Part shown: positions 1-6,707 of the stretch, piece by piece
Position numbering within the stretch: the stretch's first letter is position 1
Layout of the letters: each line of letters starts with the position of its first letter
From: a virus
Virus record (IMG/VR): IMGVR_UViG_3300044619_000861
Coordinates: 1 to 26,129 of that record
Strand: one strand, 5' to 3'
Length of the DNA stretch: 26,129 nt
The notes under the pieces: generated by a model
What the model was told of the DNA's origin: nothing
Database searches by the model: none
Seen by the model: the letters and a program-made list of their open reading frames with translations, nothing else
Position numbers and translations under genes: made by a program

Positions 1-298
1 CGGCACCTTGACTCCAAACGGCGACACGACGGATGTGTTTAACGCCTTTTCTCTGGACGGCGGCATCACGATTGCGGCCCCCAGCGGAACACCTGTGGAC
101 GGGCAAAAGTTGATCCTTCGATTCAAGGACAACGGTACGGCTAGGGCCATAACTTGGACCATCAGCAGCGGGGCCTACAGAGCCACCGGGATTACCTTGC
201 CTACTACGACAACGGCAAATAAGATCACCTACGTCGGTTGCGTTTACAACAGCACAGACTCTTTCTGGGACGCTGTTGCACTCGCAACGCAAGCATAA
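1..298 (+). CDS. Tail-fibre-type protein, C-terminal part (5' end outside window)
   Basis: The frame is open from the first bases, and the only in-window start is a TTG at 8 with no room to see a ribosome site, so this is most likely the 3' end of a longer gene that begins upstream. About 96 residues are visible, rich in Thr, Gly and Ala and with an alternating beta-strand pattern. The motifs GTPVDGQKLILRFKDNGTAR and YVGCVYNSTDSFWDAVA match, from memory, a beta-structured domain common at the C-termini of phage tail fibres and structural proteins. It ends 9 bases before the next gene, and a very large adhesin lies just downstream, which fits a receptor-binding or tail-tip role. The exact function cannot be told from this fragment. 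Confidence 0.7.
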   Translation, partial: GTLTPNGDTTDVFNAFSLDGGITIAAPSGTPVDGQKLILRFKDNGTARAITWTISSGAYRATGITLPTTTTANKITYVGCVYNSTDSFWDAVALATQA

Positions 299-307
299 GA
301 GGCCACC

Positions 308-547
308 ATGAAGATCGACTTCGAGTTTGACACCGCCCACGGCAAGTTCCGTGATGCTTTGAACCTGCCCGACAACCACGGTCTCAGTGACGCTGAGATC
401 GAGGCTATGAAGGTGCAGCGCCGGGACAACTGGATTGCCGTGGTGGAGGCCCCGCCTGTTGAGCCGGACACCGTGGAGATCGACGGCGTAACCTATGAGA
501 AGGTCGAGATCGACGGCCAGACGGTCCTCAAGCCTGTAGAGGTCTGA
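308..547 (+). CDS. Small acidic phage protein of unknown function
   Basis: This encodes 79 residues. The start ATG has an AGAGG ribosome site 5 bases upstream. The protein is acidic and soluble with no membrane segment. Its first half (FDTAHGKFRDALNLPD then LSDAEIEAMKVQRRDNWIAVV) resembles small proteins often found beside tail-fibre genes in phages. The C-terminal third carries two copies of an EIDG-type beta hairpin (VEIDGVTYEKVEIDGQTVLKPVEV, read in two halves). It sits between a fibre-type protein and the giant adhesin, with one base between its stop and the next start, so it is probably co-translated with them. A chaperone or assembly role would fit, but that is only inference from position. 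Confidence 0.75.
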   Translation: MKIDFEFDTAHGKFRDALNLPDNHGLSDAEIEAMKVQRRDNWIAVVEAPPVEPDTVEIDGVTYEKVEIDGQTVLKPVEV

Positions 548-548
548 C

Positions 549-3500
549 ATGGCTGATCGTTATTGGGTTGGTGGAAGTGGAAGCTGGAATAGCACCACGA
601 AGTGGTCCACAACGTCAGGCGGTGCCTCTGGCGCTTCTGTTCCTACGGCCTCTGACAATGCGATCTTCGATGCGGCTTCTGCCACCGCCCACTACACCGT
701 CACGGTTACAGACAACGCCACCTGCGCCAACCTGACCTTCACGCCTGAGCCTGCTGATGGCGTCACGCAGTTTTCTGTCGGCACTGGCTTCGTCATCGCT
801 GGCACGTTCTCGACCTCTGGCACTCAGGGCAACCGCCGTGCTTGGTTTCGCTCCTCAACAGAGGGGCTTATGCGTGATATGCAGATTGCCACCATTGGCA
901 CTGTGACCGACGTAGACTTCCGCGACATCCGTGTCACTGGCACTGGAGGGACGCTGACAGGCACCCGCATTGGCGACCTTCGCGGCAACAGCAATATCAC
1001 GTTCAGCACGCCCAAGAACTGCTTCCGCATCGGCACTGGCAACTGGTCTGACAATCAGTGGTCGGATACGTCTGGCGGCTCACCCAACACGAACTTCTTC
1101 CCACTGGCCCAAGACACTGCGGTGTTTGACGAAAGCACGACCGCTGGCACTCATGCGACGAACAATGCTATCCCTTACACGGGGTCAGTGGACATGAGTG
1201 CGCGGACGAGTGCGCTGACGTTGAGTGTAGGCACCCCTCTGACGGTTTATGGTAACTGGACGGTCGGCTCTGGCATTACCTATACTGGTTCCGCCGCGCT
1301 TACCTTCTCTGGCCGCAACACTCAAGTAATCACCAGCGCAGGCAAGACGTTTTTTAGTGCGCTCACCGTTGACTCCTACGGCGGCACGGTCGAACTTGCT
1401 GATGCGCTGAATATCGGCAGCAATACACTCTCCGTCACCAATGGCACCTTCGACACCAAGGGCTACAACGTCACGGCTGGCGTTCTGTCGTCCAGCAACA
1501 GCAACGTGCGTGAGATCAAACTGGGTGCAAGCACGGTTACGTTGAGTAATGGGGCTACGACATGGGCGTTTACAACAAGCACCAATTTGTCTTTTGATGC
1601 TGGGACGTCGCAAATAAACATCACATATACCCCGCCAACTTTTAACGGGGGCGGACTAGTTTTTAACAACATTGCGTTTACAAACACAGCATCAAACAGC
1701 GTAACGATAACTTGGCAAAACACATTCAACAACTTTTCGGTAACTGCACCAAGTTCTTCTGGAATTTCTCAGGTCTTCTTCGCTGGCAACCAAACCATCA
1801 CAGGCACCCTGACCGCCGCTGGTGCTACCGCTATCCGTCGTGTGATGCTCCTCTCAAGTGCTATCGGCACCACGCGCACCCTGACCGTAGGAACGCTGTC
1901 CGCTAACGACTGTGACTTCCGCGACATCACCATTGCTGGCACCGCCGCTGGTGGCTCTCCGACCCGTGCAGGCAACTGTGGTGGCAACTCTGGCGTGACC
2001 TTCCCTGCTGGCAAGACGGTCTACTGGAACCTTGCAGGGACGCAGAACTGGAGTGCAGACGGCTGGGCTACATCTAGCGGTGGCGTACCCGCCACGAACA
2101 ACTTCCCGCTGGCCCAAGATACGGCGGTGTTCGATAACACTGGGTCTGCTGGGACGGTAGGACTTGAGACGTGTAATATCGGCACCATCGACATGTCTGC
2201 AAGAACAACCGCGATGACGATTGGCACTAACGGTTCGCCATTTGTCTACGGAAATGTCACTATGGGGTCCAGCACCACAGTAAGCAGCACAAGCAATAGT
2301 ATTACCTTTTCTGGCCGCAGCACCTCCACGATCACCAGTAACGGAGTATCGTTCGCTCGTCCCATCACCATCGACTGCGGCACAGGTACCGTACAGCTTG
2401 CAGATGCGTTGGAGCTTACTTCTGCTCGGACCTTGACGCTCACATCGGGCACCTTTGATGCTGTGTCGTATAATGTGACGTCTGGCCTGCTTGATGGCAG
2501 TAATACCAACACCAGAACGCTTAAAATGGGTTCTGGAACTTGGACCCTGTCTGGGGCGGGTAGCGTTTGGAACGTAGCCACAACGACAAACCTTGCCCTA
2601 TATACAGGCACCGCTGACATCCTGCTGTCAAACACCAGCACAACAACCCGCTCTTTTTCTGGCGGCGGTCTGTCCTACAACAAACTCACCATCGGCGGTG
2701 CAACTGGCACATCGACGCTGACGATCTCGAGCAACAACACCTTCACAGAACTTGCCAGCACCAAGACTGTCGCCCATACCATCGCTCTGGGGACAACCGT
2801 CCAGACCTTCGGCAAGTGGAGCGTGACGGGAACTTCTGGCAACGTGGTGACGCTGACAGGGACAGGCACAAGCCACATCCTCGCTGGTGCTTGCACAGAC
2901 GGCATCGACTATCTTGCGATGGGTAGCATCGGCTTTGCAGCCACATCTCCTGCCGAGTTCTACGCTGGCGCAAACAGCACGGGGACCGCTGCCGTTCCTG
3001 TTTACCGCACAGCCAAGCCCGCCGACAGCACACGCTACTGGGTGGGTGGCACTGGCAACTGGAACGACACAGCCCGCTGGTCCACCTCCTCCGGTGGCGC
3101 TGGTGGGGCCGATCTGCCACGCAGCCATGATGATGTGGTGTTTGATAGTCTGTCTAACGCTACGGCCTACACGGCCACTGTGAACGCCATCACGGGGGGC
3201 AACCGCTGCAAGGCTTTGACTGTCGCTGGTCCTCTTGTTGGCAACGTGACGCTGGCTGGATCGACTGCGCTGTTCATCCACGACGACATCACCCTGCCTG
3301 CGACTGCGCTGACGCGGACGTATACGGGTGCGATCACGCTGACAGGTACGGGTGCGGGCAAGACGATTACGACTAACGGTGTGACGCTGGCGTCTGCTAT
3401 TACGGTTGATGGCGTGGGGGCTGAGTGGGCGTTGGCCGATGCTTTGAACATGGGTTCGAGCGCGATTACCGTTACCAACGGGTCGTTTGACACAGCTAAT

Positions 3501-5150
3501 TACAGCTTAACTTTTGGCACGTTGGCCTCAAATAATACCAACGCAAGAACAATTGATCTTGGGTCTTCAACGGTAACTACGTCAGGCGCGCCAAACTTTG
3601 GGCCAACAGAAAGCAGTAGGGCAAATCTGACATTTACAGCGGGAACTTCACAAATAAATATTAGCTTTGGCTCTGGGAATATTAATGCCAACAATCAAAT
3701 TTTTTACAACGTCAGCTTCACCAGCACGAGTATCAGCACTGTTACCATAAACGGCGCAAACACCTTCAACAACCTGACCGTTGCGGGTCAAACCTCTGCT
3801 GGCGTTGGCGCACTATCCCTAACTGCCGACCAAACCATCAACGGCACCCTGACTCTCTCTGCTGGCACAAACGCCACCATGAGAACCTTTGTGCAGTCTG
3901 ACACGATTGGCACAACCCGCACTCTGACTTGCGCTGCTGTGGCCTCTCTGACGGACATCGACTTCCGCGACATCACGATTGCAGGTGCTGCGGCACCTGT
4001 CAGTGGAACTCGGCTGGGTGACTGCAAGGGGAACAGCGGGATTACCTTCGTTGCAGGGGCTGACAAGTATCGGAATTTTGCTGGTACAGACAACTGGTCC
4101 GCAGTTGGATGGGCTACCTCAAGCGGCGGCGCGGTAAGCAATGACAACTTCCCACTGGCTCAAGACACTTGCATCTTTGAAGCGGGAAGCCCGAACTCTG
4201 GCGCTGCCGTGAACCTCAACGCATCCTACAACATCGGCACCATCGACATGTCGGCCCGCACGACGAATACGATGACGTTGGCAACAAGTAGCAACACACC
4301 AGCGATCTACGGCAACTGGATCAACGGCACAGGCGTTACGATAAGTGGGACAGGGACGCTGACATTCGCTGGTCGTGGTTCGCAGACAATTACCAGTGCT
4401 GGAAGGACGTTTACACAGGGTTTCACTATCGACACGCCAAGCGGGTCCGTGACGCTGCAGGATGCGTTTGAGACAAATAGGAATACGAGCGTTGCTGTAT
4501 CACTCAACTCTGGCACCTTCGACGCCAACGGCTACAACGTAACGATCAGTGGCTCCACTGGCGGCGTAAATCTGGACGACACGACCACCACAAGAACTGT
4601 TGCTGTCGGTTCTGGAACGTGGACGATTGCTGGCACGAGCGGGTGGGATGCTTCTCCATCAACAGGCCTCACTGTCACAGGGACGGGAACCATCAGATTT
4701 ACCAGCGCCTCATCAAAATCTTTCGCTGGTGGTGATCTTAACTACTCAGGGATCACCATAGACCAAGCTGGTGCAGGGCAGCTAACTATTGCAGGCAACA
4801 ACACCTTCGCCAACATCACCAACAGCCACAGCGCCACAGGTGCGACGACCTTAAACTTCGGCACGACCACCCAGCGTGTTGCTGACTTCACGGCCACTGG
4901 CACCGCAGGCAATGTGCTGACCATCCAAGGCACGTCGGCCACCAGCCCTTGCACCTTGATCTATACGGGGACGGCACCCAGCACTGCTACGACCCCCAGC
5001 ACTGACTACTTGACGCTTACGGGGGTGAGGGCTTACCCGTTGCAGAGCACGTGGTTCGCTGGAAACAACTCTTCGAACAACGGTTCGTTGGGCTGGTTGT
5101 TCCAAGCGGAAGCGCTTGGAACAACAGGCGCGTTCTTTCTTCTCTTCTAG
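549..5150 (+). CDS. Giant repetitive beta-rich tail adhesin / receptor-binding protein
   Basis: At 1533 residues this is the longest gene in the window. The start ATG follows a GAGG site. The protein is made of Thr/Ser/Gly/Asn-rich beta repeats and is poor in charge. Two near-identical entry modules, RYWVGGSGSWN at residues 4-14 and RYWVGGTGNWN at 829-839, split it into halves. Variants of the same Trp-containing module begin near 158, 491 and 1173, each followed by SGG and then a [VI]FD/E. Three DFRDI modules (about 123-194, 456-529, 1138-1211) end in PLAQDT. Four segments share a GTFD..GYNVT core. The GNW...W...SGG...D.VFD pattern resembles repeats in bacterial surface adhesins and parallel beta-helix proteins. 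It ends in GTTGAFFLLF. A host-binding fibre or spike is the likely role. No catalytic site was recognised. Confidence 0.8.
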   Translation: MADRYWVGGSGSWNSTTKWSTTSGGASGASVPTASDNAIFDAASATAHYTVTVTDNATCANLTFTPEPADGVTQFSVGTGFVIAGTFSTSGTQGNRRAWFRSSTEGLMRDMQIATIGTVTDVDFRDIRVTGTGGTLTGTRIGDLRGNSNITFSTPKNCFRIGTGNWSDNQWSDTSGGSPNTNFFPLAQDTAVFDESTTAGTHATNNAIPYTGSVDMSARTSALTLSVGTPLTVYGNWTVGSGITYTGSAALTFSGRNTQVITSAGKTFFSALTVDSYGGTVELADALNIGSNTLSVTNGTFDTKGYNVTAGVLSSSNSNVREIKLGASTVTLSNGATTWAFTTSTNLSFDAGTSQINITYTPPTFNGGGLVFNNIAFTNTASNSVTITWQNTFNNFSVTAPSSSGISQVFFAGNQTITGTLTAAGATAIRRVMLLSSAIGTTRTLTVGTLSANDCDFRDITIAGTAAGGSPTRAGNCGGNSGVTFPAGKTVYWNLAGTQNWSADGWATSSGGVPATNNFPLAQDTAVFDNTGSAGTVGLETCNIGTIDMSARTTAMTIGTNGSPFVYGNVTMGSSTTVSSTSNSITFSGRSTSTITSNGVSFARPITIDCGTGTVQLADALELTSARTLTLTSGTFDAVSYNVTSGLLDGSNTNTRTLKMGSGTWTLSGAGSVWNVATTTNLALYTGTADILLSNTSTTTRSFSGGGLSYNKLTIGGATGTSTLTISSNNTFTELASTKTVAHTIALGTTVQTFGKWSVTGTSGNVVTLTGTGTSHILAGACTDGIDYLAMGSIGFAATSPAEFYAGANSTGTAAVPVYRTAKPADSTRYWVGGTGNWNDTARWSTSSGGAGGADLPRSHDDVVFDSLSNATAYTATVNAITGGNRCKALTVAGPLVGNVTLAGSTALFIHDDITLPATALTRTYTGAITLTGTGAGKTITTNGVTLASAITVDGVGAEWALADALNMGSSAITVTNGSFDTANYSLTFGTLASNNTNARTIDLGSSTVTTSGAPNFGPTESSRANLTFTAGTSQINISFGSGNINANNQIFYNVSFTSTSISTVTINGANTFNNLTVAGQTSAGVGALSLTADQTINGTLTLSAGTNATMRTFVQSDTIGTTRTLTCAAVASLTDIDFRDITIAGAAAPVSGTRLGDCKGNSGITFVAGADKYRNFAGTDNWSAVGWATSSGGAVSNDNFPLAQDTCIFEAGSPNSGAAVNLNASYNIGTIDMSARTTNTMTLATSSNTPAIYGNWINGTGVTISGTGTLTFAGRGSQTITSAGRTFTQGFTIDTPSGSVTLQDAFETNRNTSVAVSLNSGTFDANGYNVTISGSTGGVNLDDTTTTRTVAVGSGTWTIAGTSGWDASPSTGLTVTGTGTIRFTSASSKSFAGGDLNYSGITIDQAGAGQLTIAGNNTFANITNSHSATGATTLNFGTTTQRVADFTATGTAGNVLTIQGTSATSPCTLIYTGTAPSTATTPSTDYLTLTGVRAYPLQSTWFAGNNSSNNGSLGWLFQAEALGTTGAFFLLF
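558..671 (+). repeat. Adhesin entry module, copy 1 (RYWVGG...VFD type)
   Basis: This codes for residues 4-41 of the giant adhesin: RYWVGGSGSWN, then a KWST..SGG stretch, then NAIFD. It matches the module at 3033-3146 almost position for position. The two copies mark the starts of the two protein halves. Confidence 0.75.
915..1130 (+). repeat. Adhesin DFRDI/PLAQDT module, copy 1
   Basis: This codes for residues 123-194: DFRDIRVTG, GNSNITF, GTGNWSDNQW, then PLAQDTAVFD. It is the most diverged of the three copies (others at 1914-2135 and 3960-4181). It joins a first beta domain to a following MSART beta domain. Confidence 0.75.
1914..2135 (+). repeat. Adhesin DFRDI/PLAQDT module, copy 2
   Basis: This codes for residues 456-529: DFRDITIAGTAAGG, GNCGGNSGVTF, NWSADGWATSSGG, then PLAQDTAVFD. 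It is closest to copy 3 (shared DFRDITIAG, GWATSSGG and GNSG). An MSARTTAMTI beta domain follows. Confidence 0.8.
3033..3146 (+). repeat. Adhesin entry module, copy 2 (RYWVGG...VFD type)
   Basis: This codes for residues 829-866: RYWVGGTGNWN, RWSTSSGGAGG, then DDVVFD. It is the internal copy of the N-terminal module at 558-671 and suggests the gene arose by duplication of a unit of roughly 700-800 residues. Confidence 0.78.
3960..4181 (+). repeat. Adhesin DFRDI/PLAQDT module, copy 3
   Basis: This codes for residues 1138-1211: DFRDITIAGAAAP, GDCKGNSGITF, NWSAVGWATSSGG, then PLAQDTCIFE. It is followed, as in copies 1 and 2, by an MSART beta domain. Confidence 0.8.
5096..5125 (+). terminator. 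Perfect hairpin with U-rich tail in the 3' end of the adhesin gene
   Basis: The 13-base arms GTTGTTCCAAGCG (5096-5108) and CGCTTGGAACAAC (5113-5125) pair perfectly around the loop GAAG. From 5132 the plus strand is pyrimidine-rich with many T (about 5132-5149). The structure lies wholly within the last codons of the adhesin and encodes its WLFQAEALGTT and FFLLF end. Hairpin plus U-rich tail suggests an intrinsic terminator or pause site dividing the tail-fibre genes from the lysis cassette. The 6-base gap between stem and T-rich tract is longer than in a canonical terminator, so termination may be partial. Confidence 0.55.
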
Positions 5151-5178
5151 GTTAGACAACAGGTTTGGGGCAGTGAGC

Positions 5179-5409
5179 ATGACCACCGAGATGATGATAA
5201 ATTTTGCCCTGTCCACCGTCCTCGGCATCTTCGGCTGGATACTCAAGAGCCATGTGGACGAGGTAAAGCGGCTGCAAATCCTGCTCAACCGTACCCGCGA
5301 GGATTACGCCACCAAAAACGACCTTCACAACGATGTGAGCCGGGTGCTGGCTAGGCTCGACACCCTCGACAAGAAGATCGACGACCTACTGAGGGGGCTA
5401 GCAAAATAA
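5179..5409 (+). CDS. Small membrane-anchored coiled-coil protein, possible holin or holin partner
   Basis: This encodes 76 residues from ATG 5179. Upstream in-frame starts would overlap the adhesin gene and its hairpin, and the membrane segment fits a start here; a GTG at 5173 is an alternative. Residues about 6-22 (MINFALSTVLGIFGWIL) form one membrane segment. The rest is charged and helical with heptad character (DYATKNDLHNDVSRVLARL, then DTLDKKIDDLLRGL), typical of small phage proteins near lysis genes. With one membrane pass and a cytoplasmic or periplasmic coiled coil it could be a class III-type holin, a holin regulator or another membrane anchor. No family is assigned firmly. It starts 28 bases after the adhesin stop and opens the small-protein cassette that leads to the endolysin. 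Confidence 0.65.
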   Translation: MTTEMMINFALSTVLGIFGWILKSHVDEVKRLQILLNRTREDYATKNDLHNDVSRVLARLDTLDKKIDDLLRGLAK

Positions 5410-5417
5410 ACCTGCTT

Positions 5418-5549
5418 TTGATCTGGGTTGGTTACACTCACCTGTGGATCGACGGGCGCATGGTATTTGTCAAGATTTGCAGGTATACTGCGGACGTGGC
5501 GTTGGCGGTCCATCCGCTATATCCATGCCCGCCGTTCTGGAGCTTGTAG
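5418..5549 (+). CDS. Possible small ORF filling the 5410-5549 gap
   Basis: The 140-base gap between the coiled-coil protein and the next gene contains an open frame ending in TAG at 5547-5549, directly against the next ATG at 5550. Possible starts are CTG 5412, TTG 5418 or ATG 5460. From TTG 5418 it would give 43 residues, including a stretch like IWVGYTHLWIDGRMVFVKI and a C-terminal PLYPCPPFWSL. The abutting stop/start is what a translationally coupled gene would show, and the peptide is hydrophobic and aromatic like other members of this cassette. Against it, no convincing ribosome site precedes any of the starts: the GAGGGGG at 5391-5397 is too far away. It may simply be leader or control sequence. 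Confidence 0.3.
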   Translation: MIWVGYTHLWIDGRMVFVKICRYTADVALAVHPLYPCPPFWSL

Positions 5550-6041
5550 ATGTTCGACCCAGTTTCAATCAGCATGGCCATTAGCGTGGGTGGCAAGGCC
5601 TTCAGCCTGCTGAAGCAGGGCATCGCCGCTGGCCGCGAAATTCAGGACATGGCGTCTCAACTGTCGGAATGGGGCAAGGCCGTCTCTGACATTGCCTACG
5701 CGGCGGACAAGGCCAACGAGCCTCCCGGCGTGTTCCAGACGCTGTTCGGCGGCGGCAATCAAAAGAGCGCCATTGATATTTTTGCCGCTCAGAAACAGTG
5801 CGAACAGCAGCGGAAAGAACTACGCCAATTGATCTCATACAGCTACGGCAACGACGCTTGGCTGGAGTTTCAGGCGATTGAGCGCAGGGTACGAGAGAAG
5901 CAGCGCGAACAAGTCTACCGTCGCCGAGAACTGATCGAAGGTATTCTAGAGGCCGCCCTCTGGACAGGTATCATCTTGGCGACAAACGTTATTGCAGGCT
6001 TTGGTCTGTACTTCTGGGGCCGCTATTTGGGGAAGTGGTAA
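5550..6041 (+). CDS. Phage protein with C-terminal membrane anchor, function unknown
   Basis: This encodes 163 residues from ATG 5550, with GGAG 7 bases upstream. The N-terminal part has amphipathic, Gly/Ala-containing helices (PVSISMAISVGGKAFSLLKQ). The middle is highly charged and helical (CEQQRKELRQLI and RRVREKQREQVYRRRELIEG). The last 30 residues contain a membrane segment at about 136-156 (LEAALWTGIILATNVIAGFG). The layout is a soluble helical domain tethered by a C-terminal anchor. I recall similar proteins in marine phages, always unnamed. It overlaps the next gene by TAATG, so the two are probably translationally coupled. A spanin is unlikely because there is no signal peptide or lipobox. 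A membrane-targeted virion or lysis accessory protein is possible. Confidence 0.7.
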   Translation: MFDPVSISMAISVGGKAFSLLKQGIAAGREIQDMASQLSEWGKAVSDIAYAADKANEPPGVFQTLFGGGNQKSAIDIFAAQKQCEQQRKELRQLISYSYGNDAWLEFQAIERRVREKQREQVYRRRELIEGILEAALWTGIILATNVIAGFGLYFWGRYLGKW

Positions 6042-6232
6042 TGGCACTCGAACATTGGATATGGCCTGCCGCGGCCGCGGCAATAGGCGTCTTGTTTTGG
6101 TTCAGCGGTGACGGCTGGTATCGCTATCCGTGCCAAGACCCGGCAAACTGGAGCGCGATTGAGTGCCAGCCGCCGATCTGTCTTCGTACCAAGAACTGCG
6201 CTGACGATTTAACTGGAGGGGCCGCGCCATGA
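6041..6232 (+). CDS. Small four-cysteine membrane protein of the lysis cassette
   Basis: This encodes 63 residues. I chose ATG 6041 because its TAATG overlap with the previous stop fits coupling; GTG 6035 is an alternative adding two residues. Residues about 7-22 (IWPAAAAAIGVLFWFS) form one membrane segment, followed by a short domain with four cysteines at 31, 42, 47 and 53 (YPCQDP, IECQPPICLRTKNCADDL). The spacing suggests two disulfides in the periplasm or a small metal site. I recall this YPCQDP..W...EC..PIC pattern from small marine phage proteins, but know of no assigned function. There is no lipobox cysteine right after the hydrophobic segment, so a classical outer-membrane spanin is not supported. 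It overlaps the next gene by ATGA. Confidence 0.7.
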   Translation: MALEHWIWPAAAAAIGVLFWFSGDGWYRYPCQDPANWSAIECQPPICLRTKNCADDLTGGAAP

Positions 6233-6495
6233 AAAAGAACGATCCTGACTATCTGGAAAGTAAGCTGCGCTACTTCATCGGCGTGTCGCTCACCATGATC
6301 TTGGGCGGCAGTATCTTCATCATCCTCTACAGCTTGGTTTTCGTGACCCAGCCGCTCGGAGAGAGCAGCGAGAACGACCGGGCGCTGTTTGCCATCCTCA
6401 CCCCGATTGCCAGCTTTATCACTGGTGCTTTGGGCGGCGTGATGGCTGCAGGCAACAACCGCAAACGCGACGAACCACAGGAGCCACAAGAATGA
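6229..6495 (+). CDS. Two-helix membrane protein, candidate holin
   Basis: This encodes 88 residues. The ATG overlaps the previous stop by four bases (ATGA), and a GGAGG site lies about 9 bases upstream. There is a charged N-terminus (KKNDPDYLESKLR), membrane segment 1 at about 17-40 (IGVSLTMILGGSIFIILYSL), a short loop with SENDR, membrane segment 2 at about 52-74 (ALFAILTPIASFITGALGGV), and a very polar tail (NNRKRDEPQEPQE). Two membrane passes, a small size and a charged tail, three genes upstream of the endolysin, are typical of class II holins. Another small phage membrane protein cannot be excluded. It shares a stop/start overlap with the following gene. Confidence 0.62.
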   Translation: MKKNDPDYLESKLRYFIGVSLTMILGGSIFIILYSLVFVTQPLGESSENDRALFAILTPIASFITGALGGVMAAGNNRKRDEPQEPQE

Positions 6496-6707
6496 TCGGA
6501 CGCATGATTGGAATGCTTGTTGGCCGCAAGCTAAAAGAGAAGGCCGTGGACGCAGTGCTGGACAAGGTAAACTTGCCAGACCCAGTAGAGAACGCGATCA
6601 AGGTCGCGGTCACCGGCAACGTGGGTGATCTGCTTGGCGATGCAGGTAAGGACACGGCCAAAGAAACTCTGCTGGGTGGAATCATGAAGAAGGTGAAAAA
6701 GAAATGA
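6492..6707 (+). CDS. Small basic helical protein of unknown function
   Basis: This encodes 71 residues. ATG overlaps the previous stop (ATGA), with GGAG of the upstream coding end about 10 bases before it. The protein is predicted helical and amphipathic: MIGRMIGMLVGRKLKEKAVD at the start, a Gly-rich middle (GNVGDLLGDAGKD) and a strongly basic end (GGIMKKVKKK). No true membrane-spanning stretch is evident, but the N-terminal helix could lie on a membrane. It is sandwiched between the candidate holin and the endolysin by 4-base overlaps on both sides, so it belongs to the lysis operon. The function is not known. Confidence 0.7.
   Translation: MIGRMIGMLVGRKLKEKAVDAVLDKVNLPDPVENAIKVAVTGNVGDLLGDAGKDTAKETLLGGIMKKVKKK

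Noticed and set aside
549-5150. Diversity-generating retroelement acting on the adhesin
   Set aside because: No reverse transcriptase, template repeat or accessory gene is visible in the window; the repeats differ along their length, not only at adenine-type positions.
5467-5489. TTGTCA ... TATACT as a sigma70-type promoter
   Set aside because: The two hexamers are only 11 bases apart, and no good -35 lies 16-18 bases upstream of TATACT.
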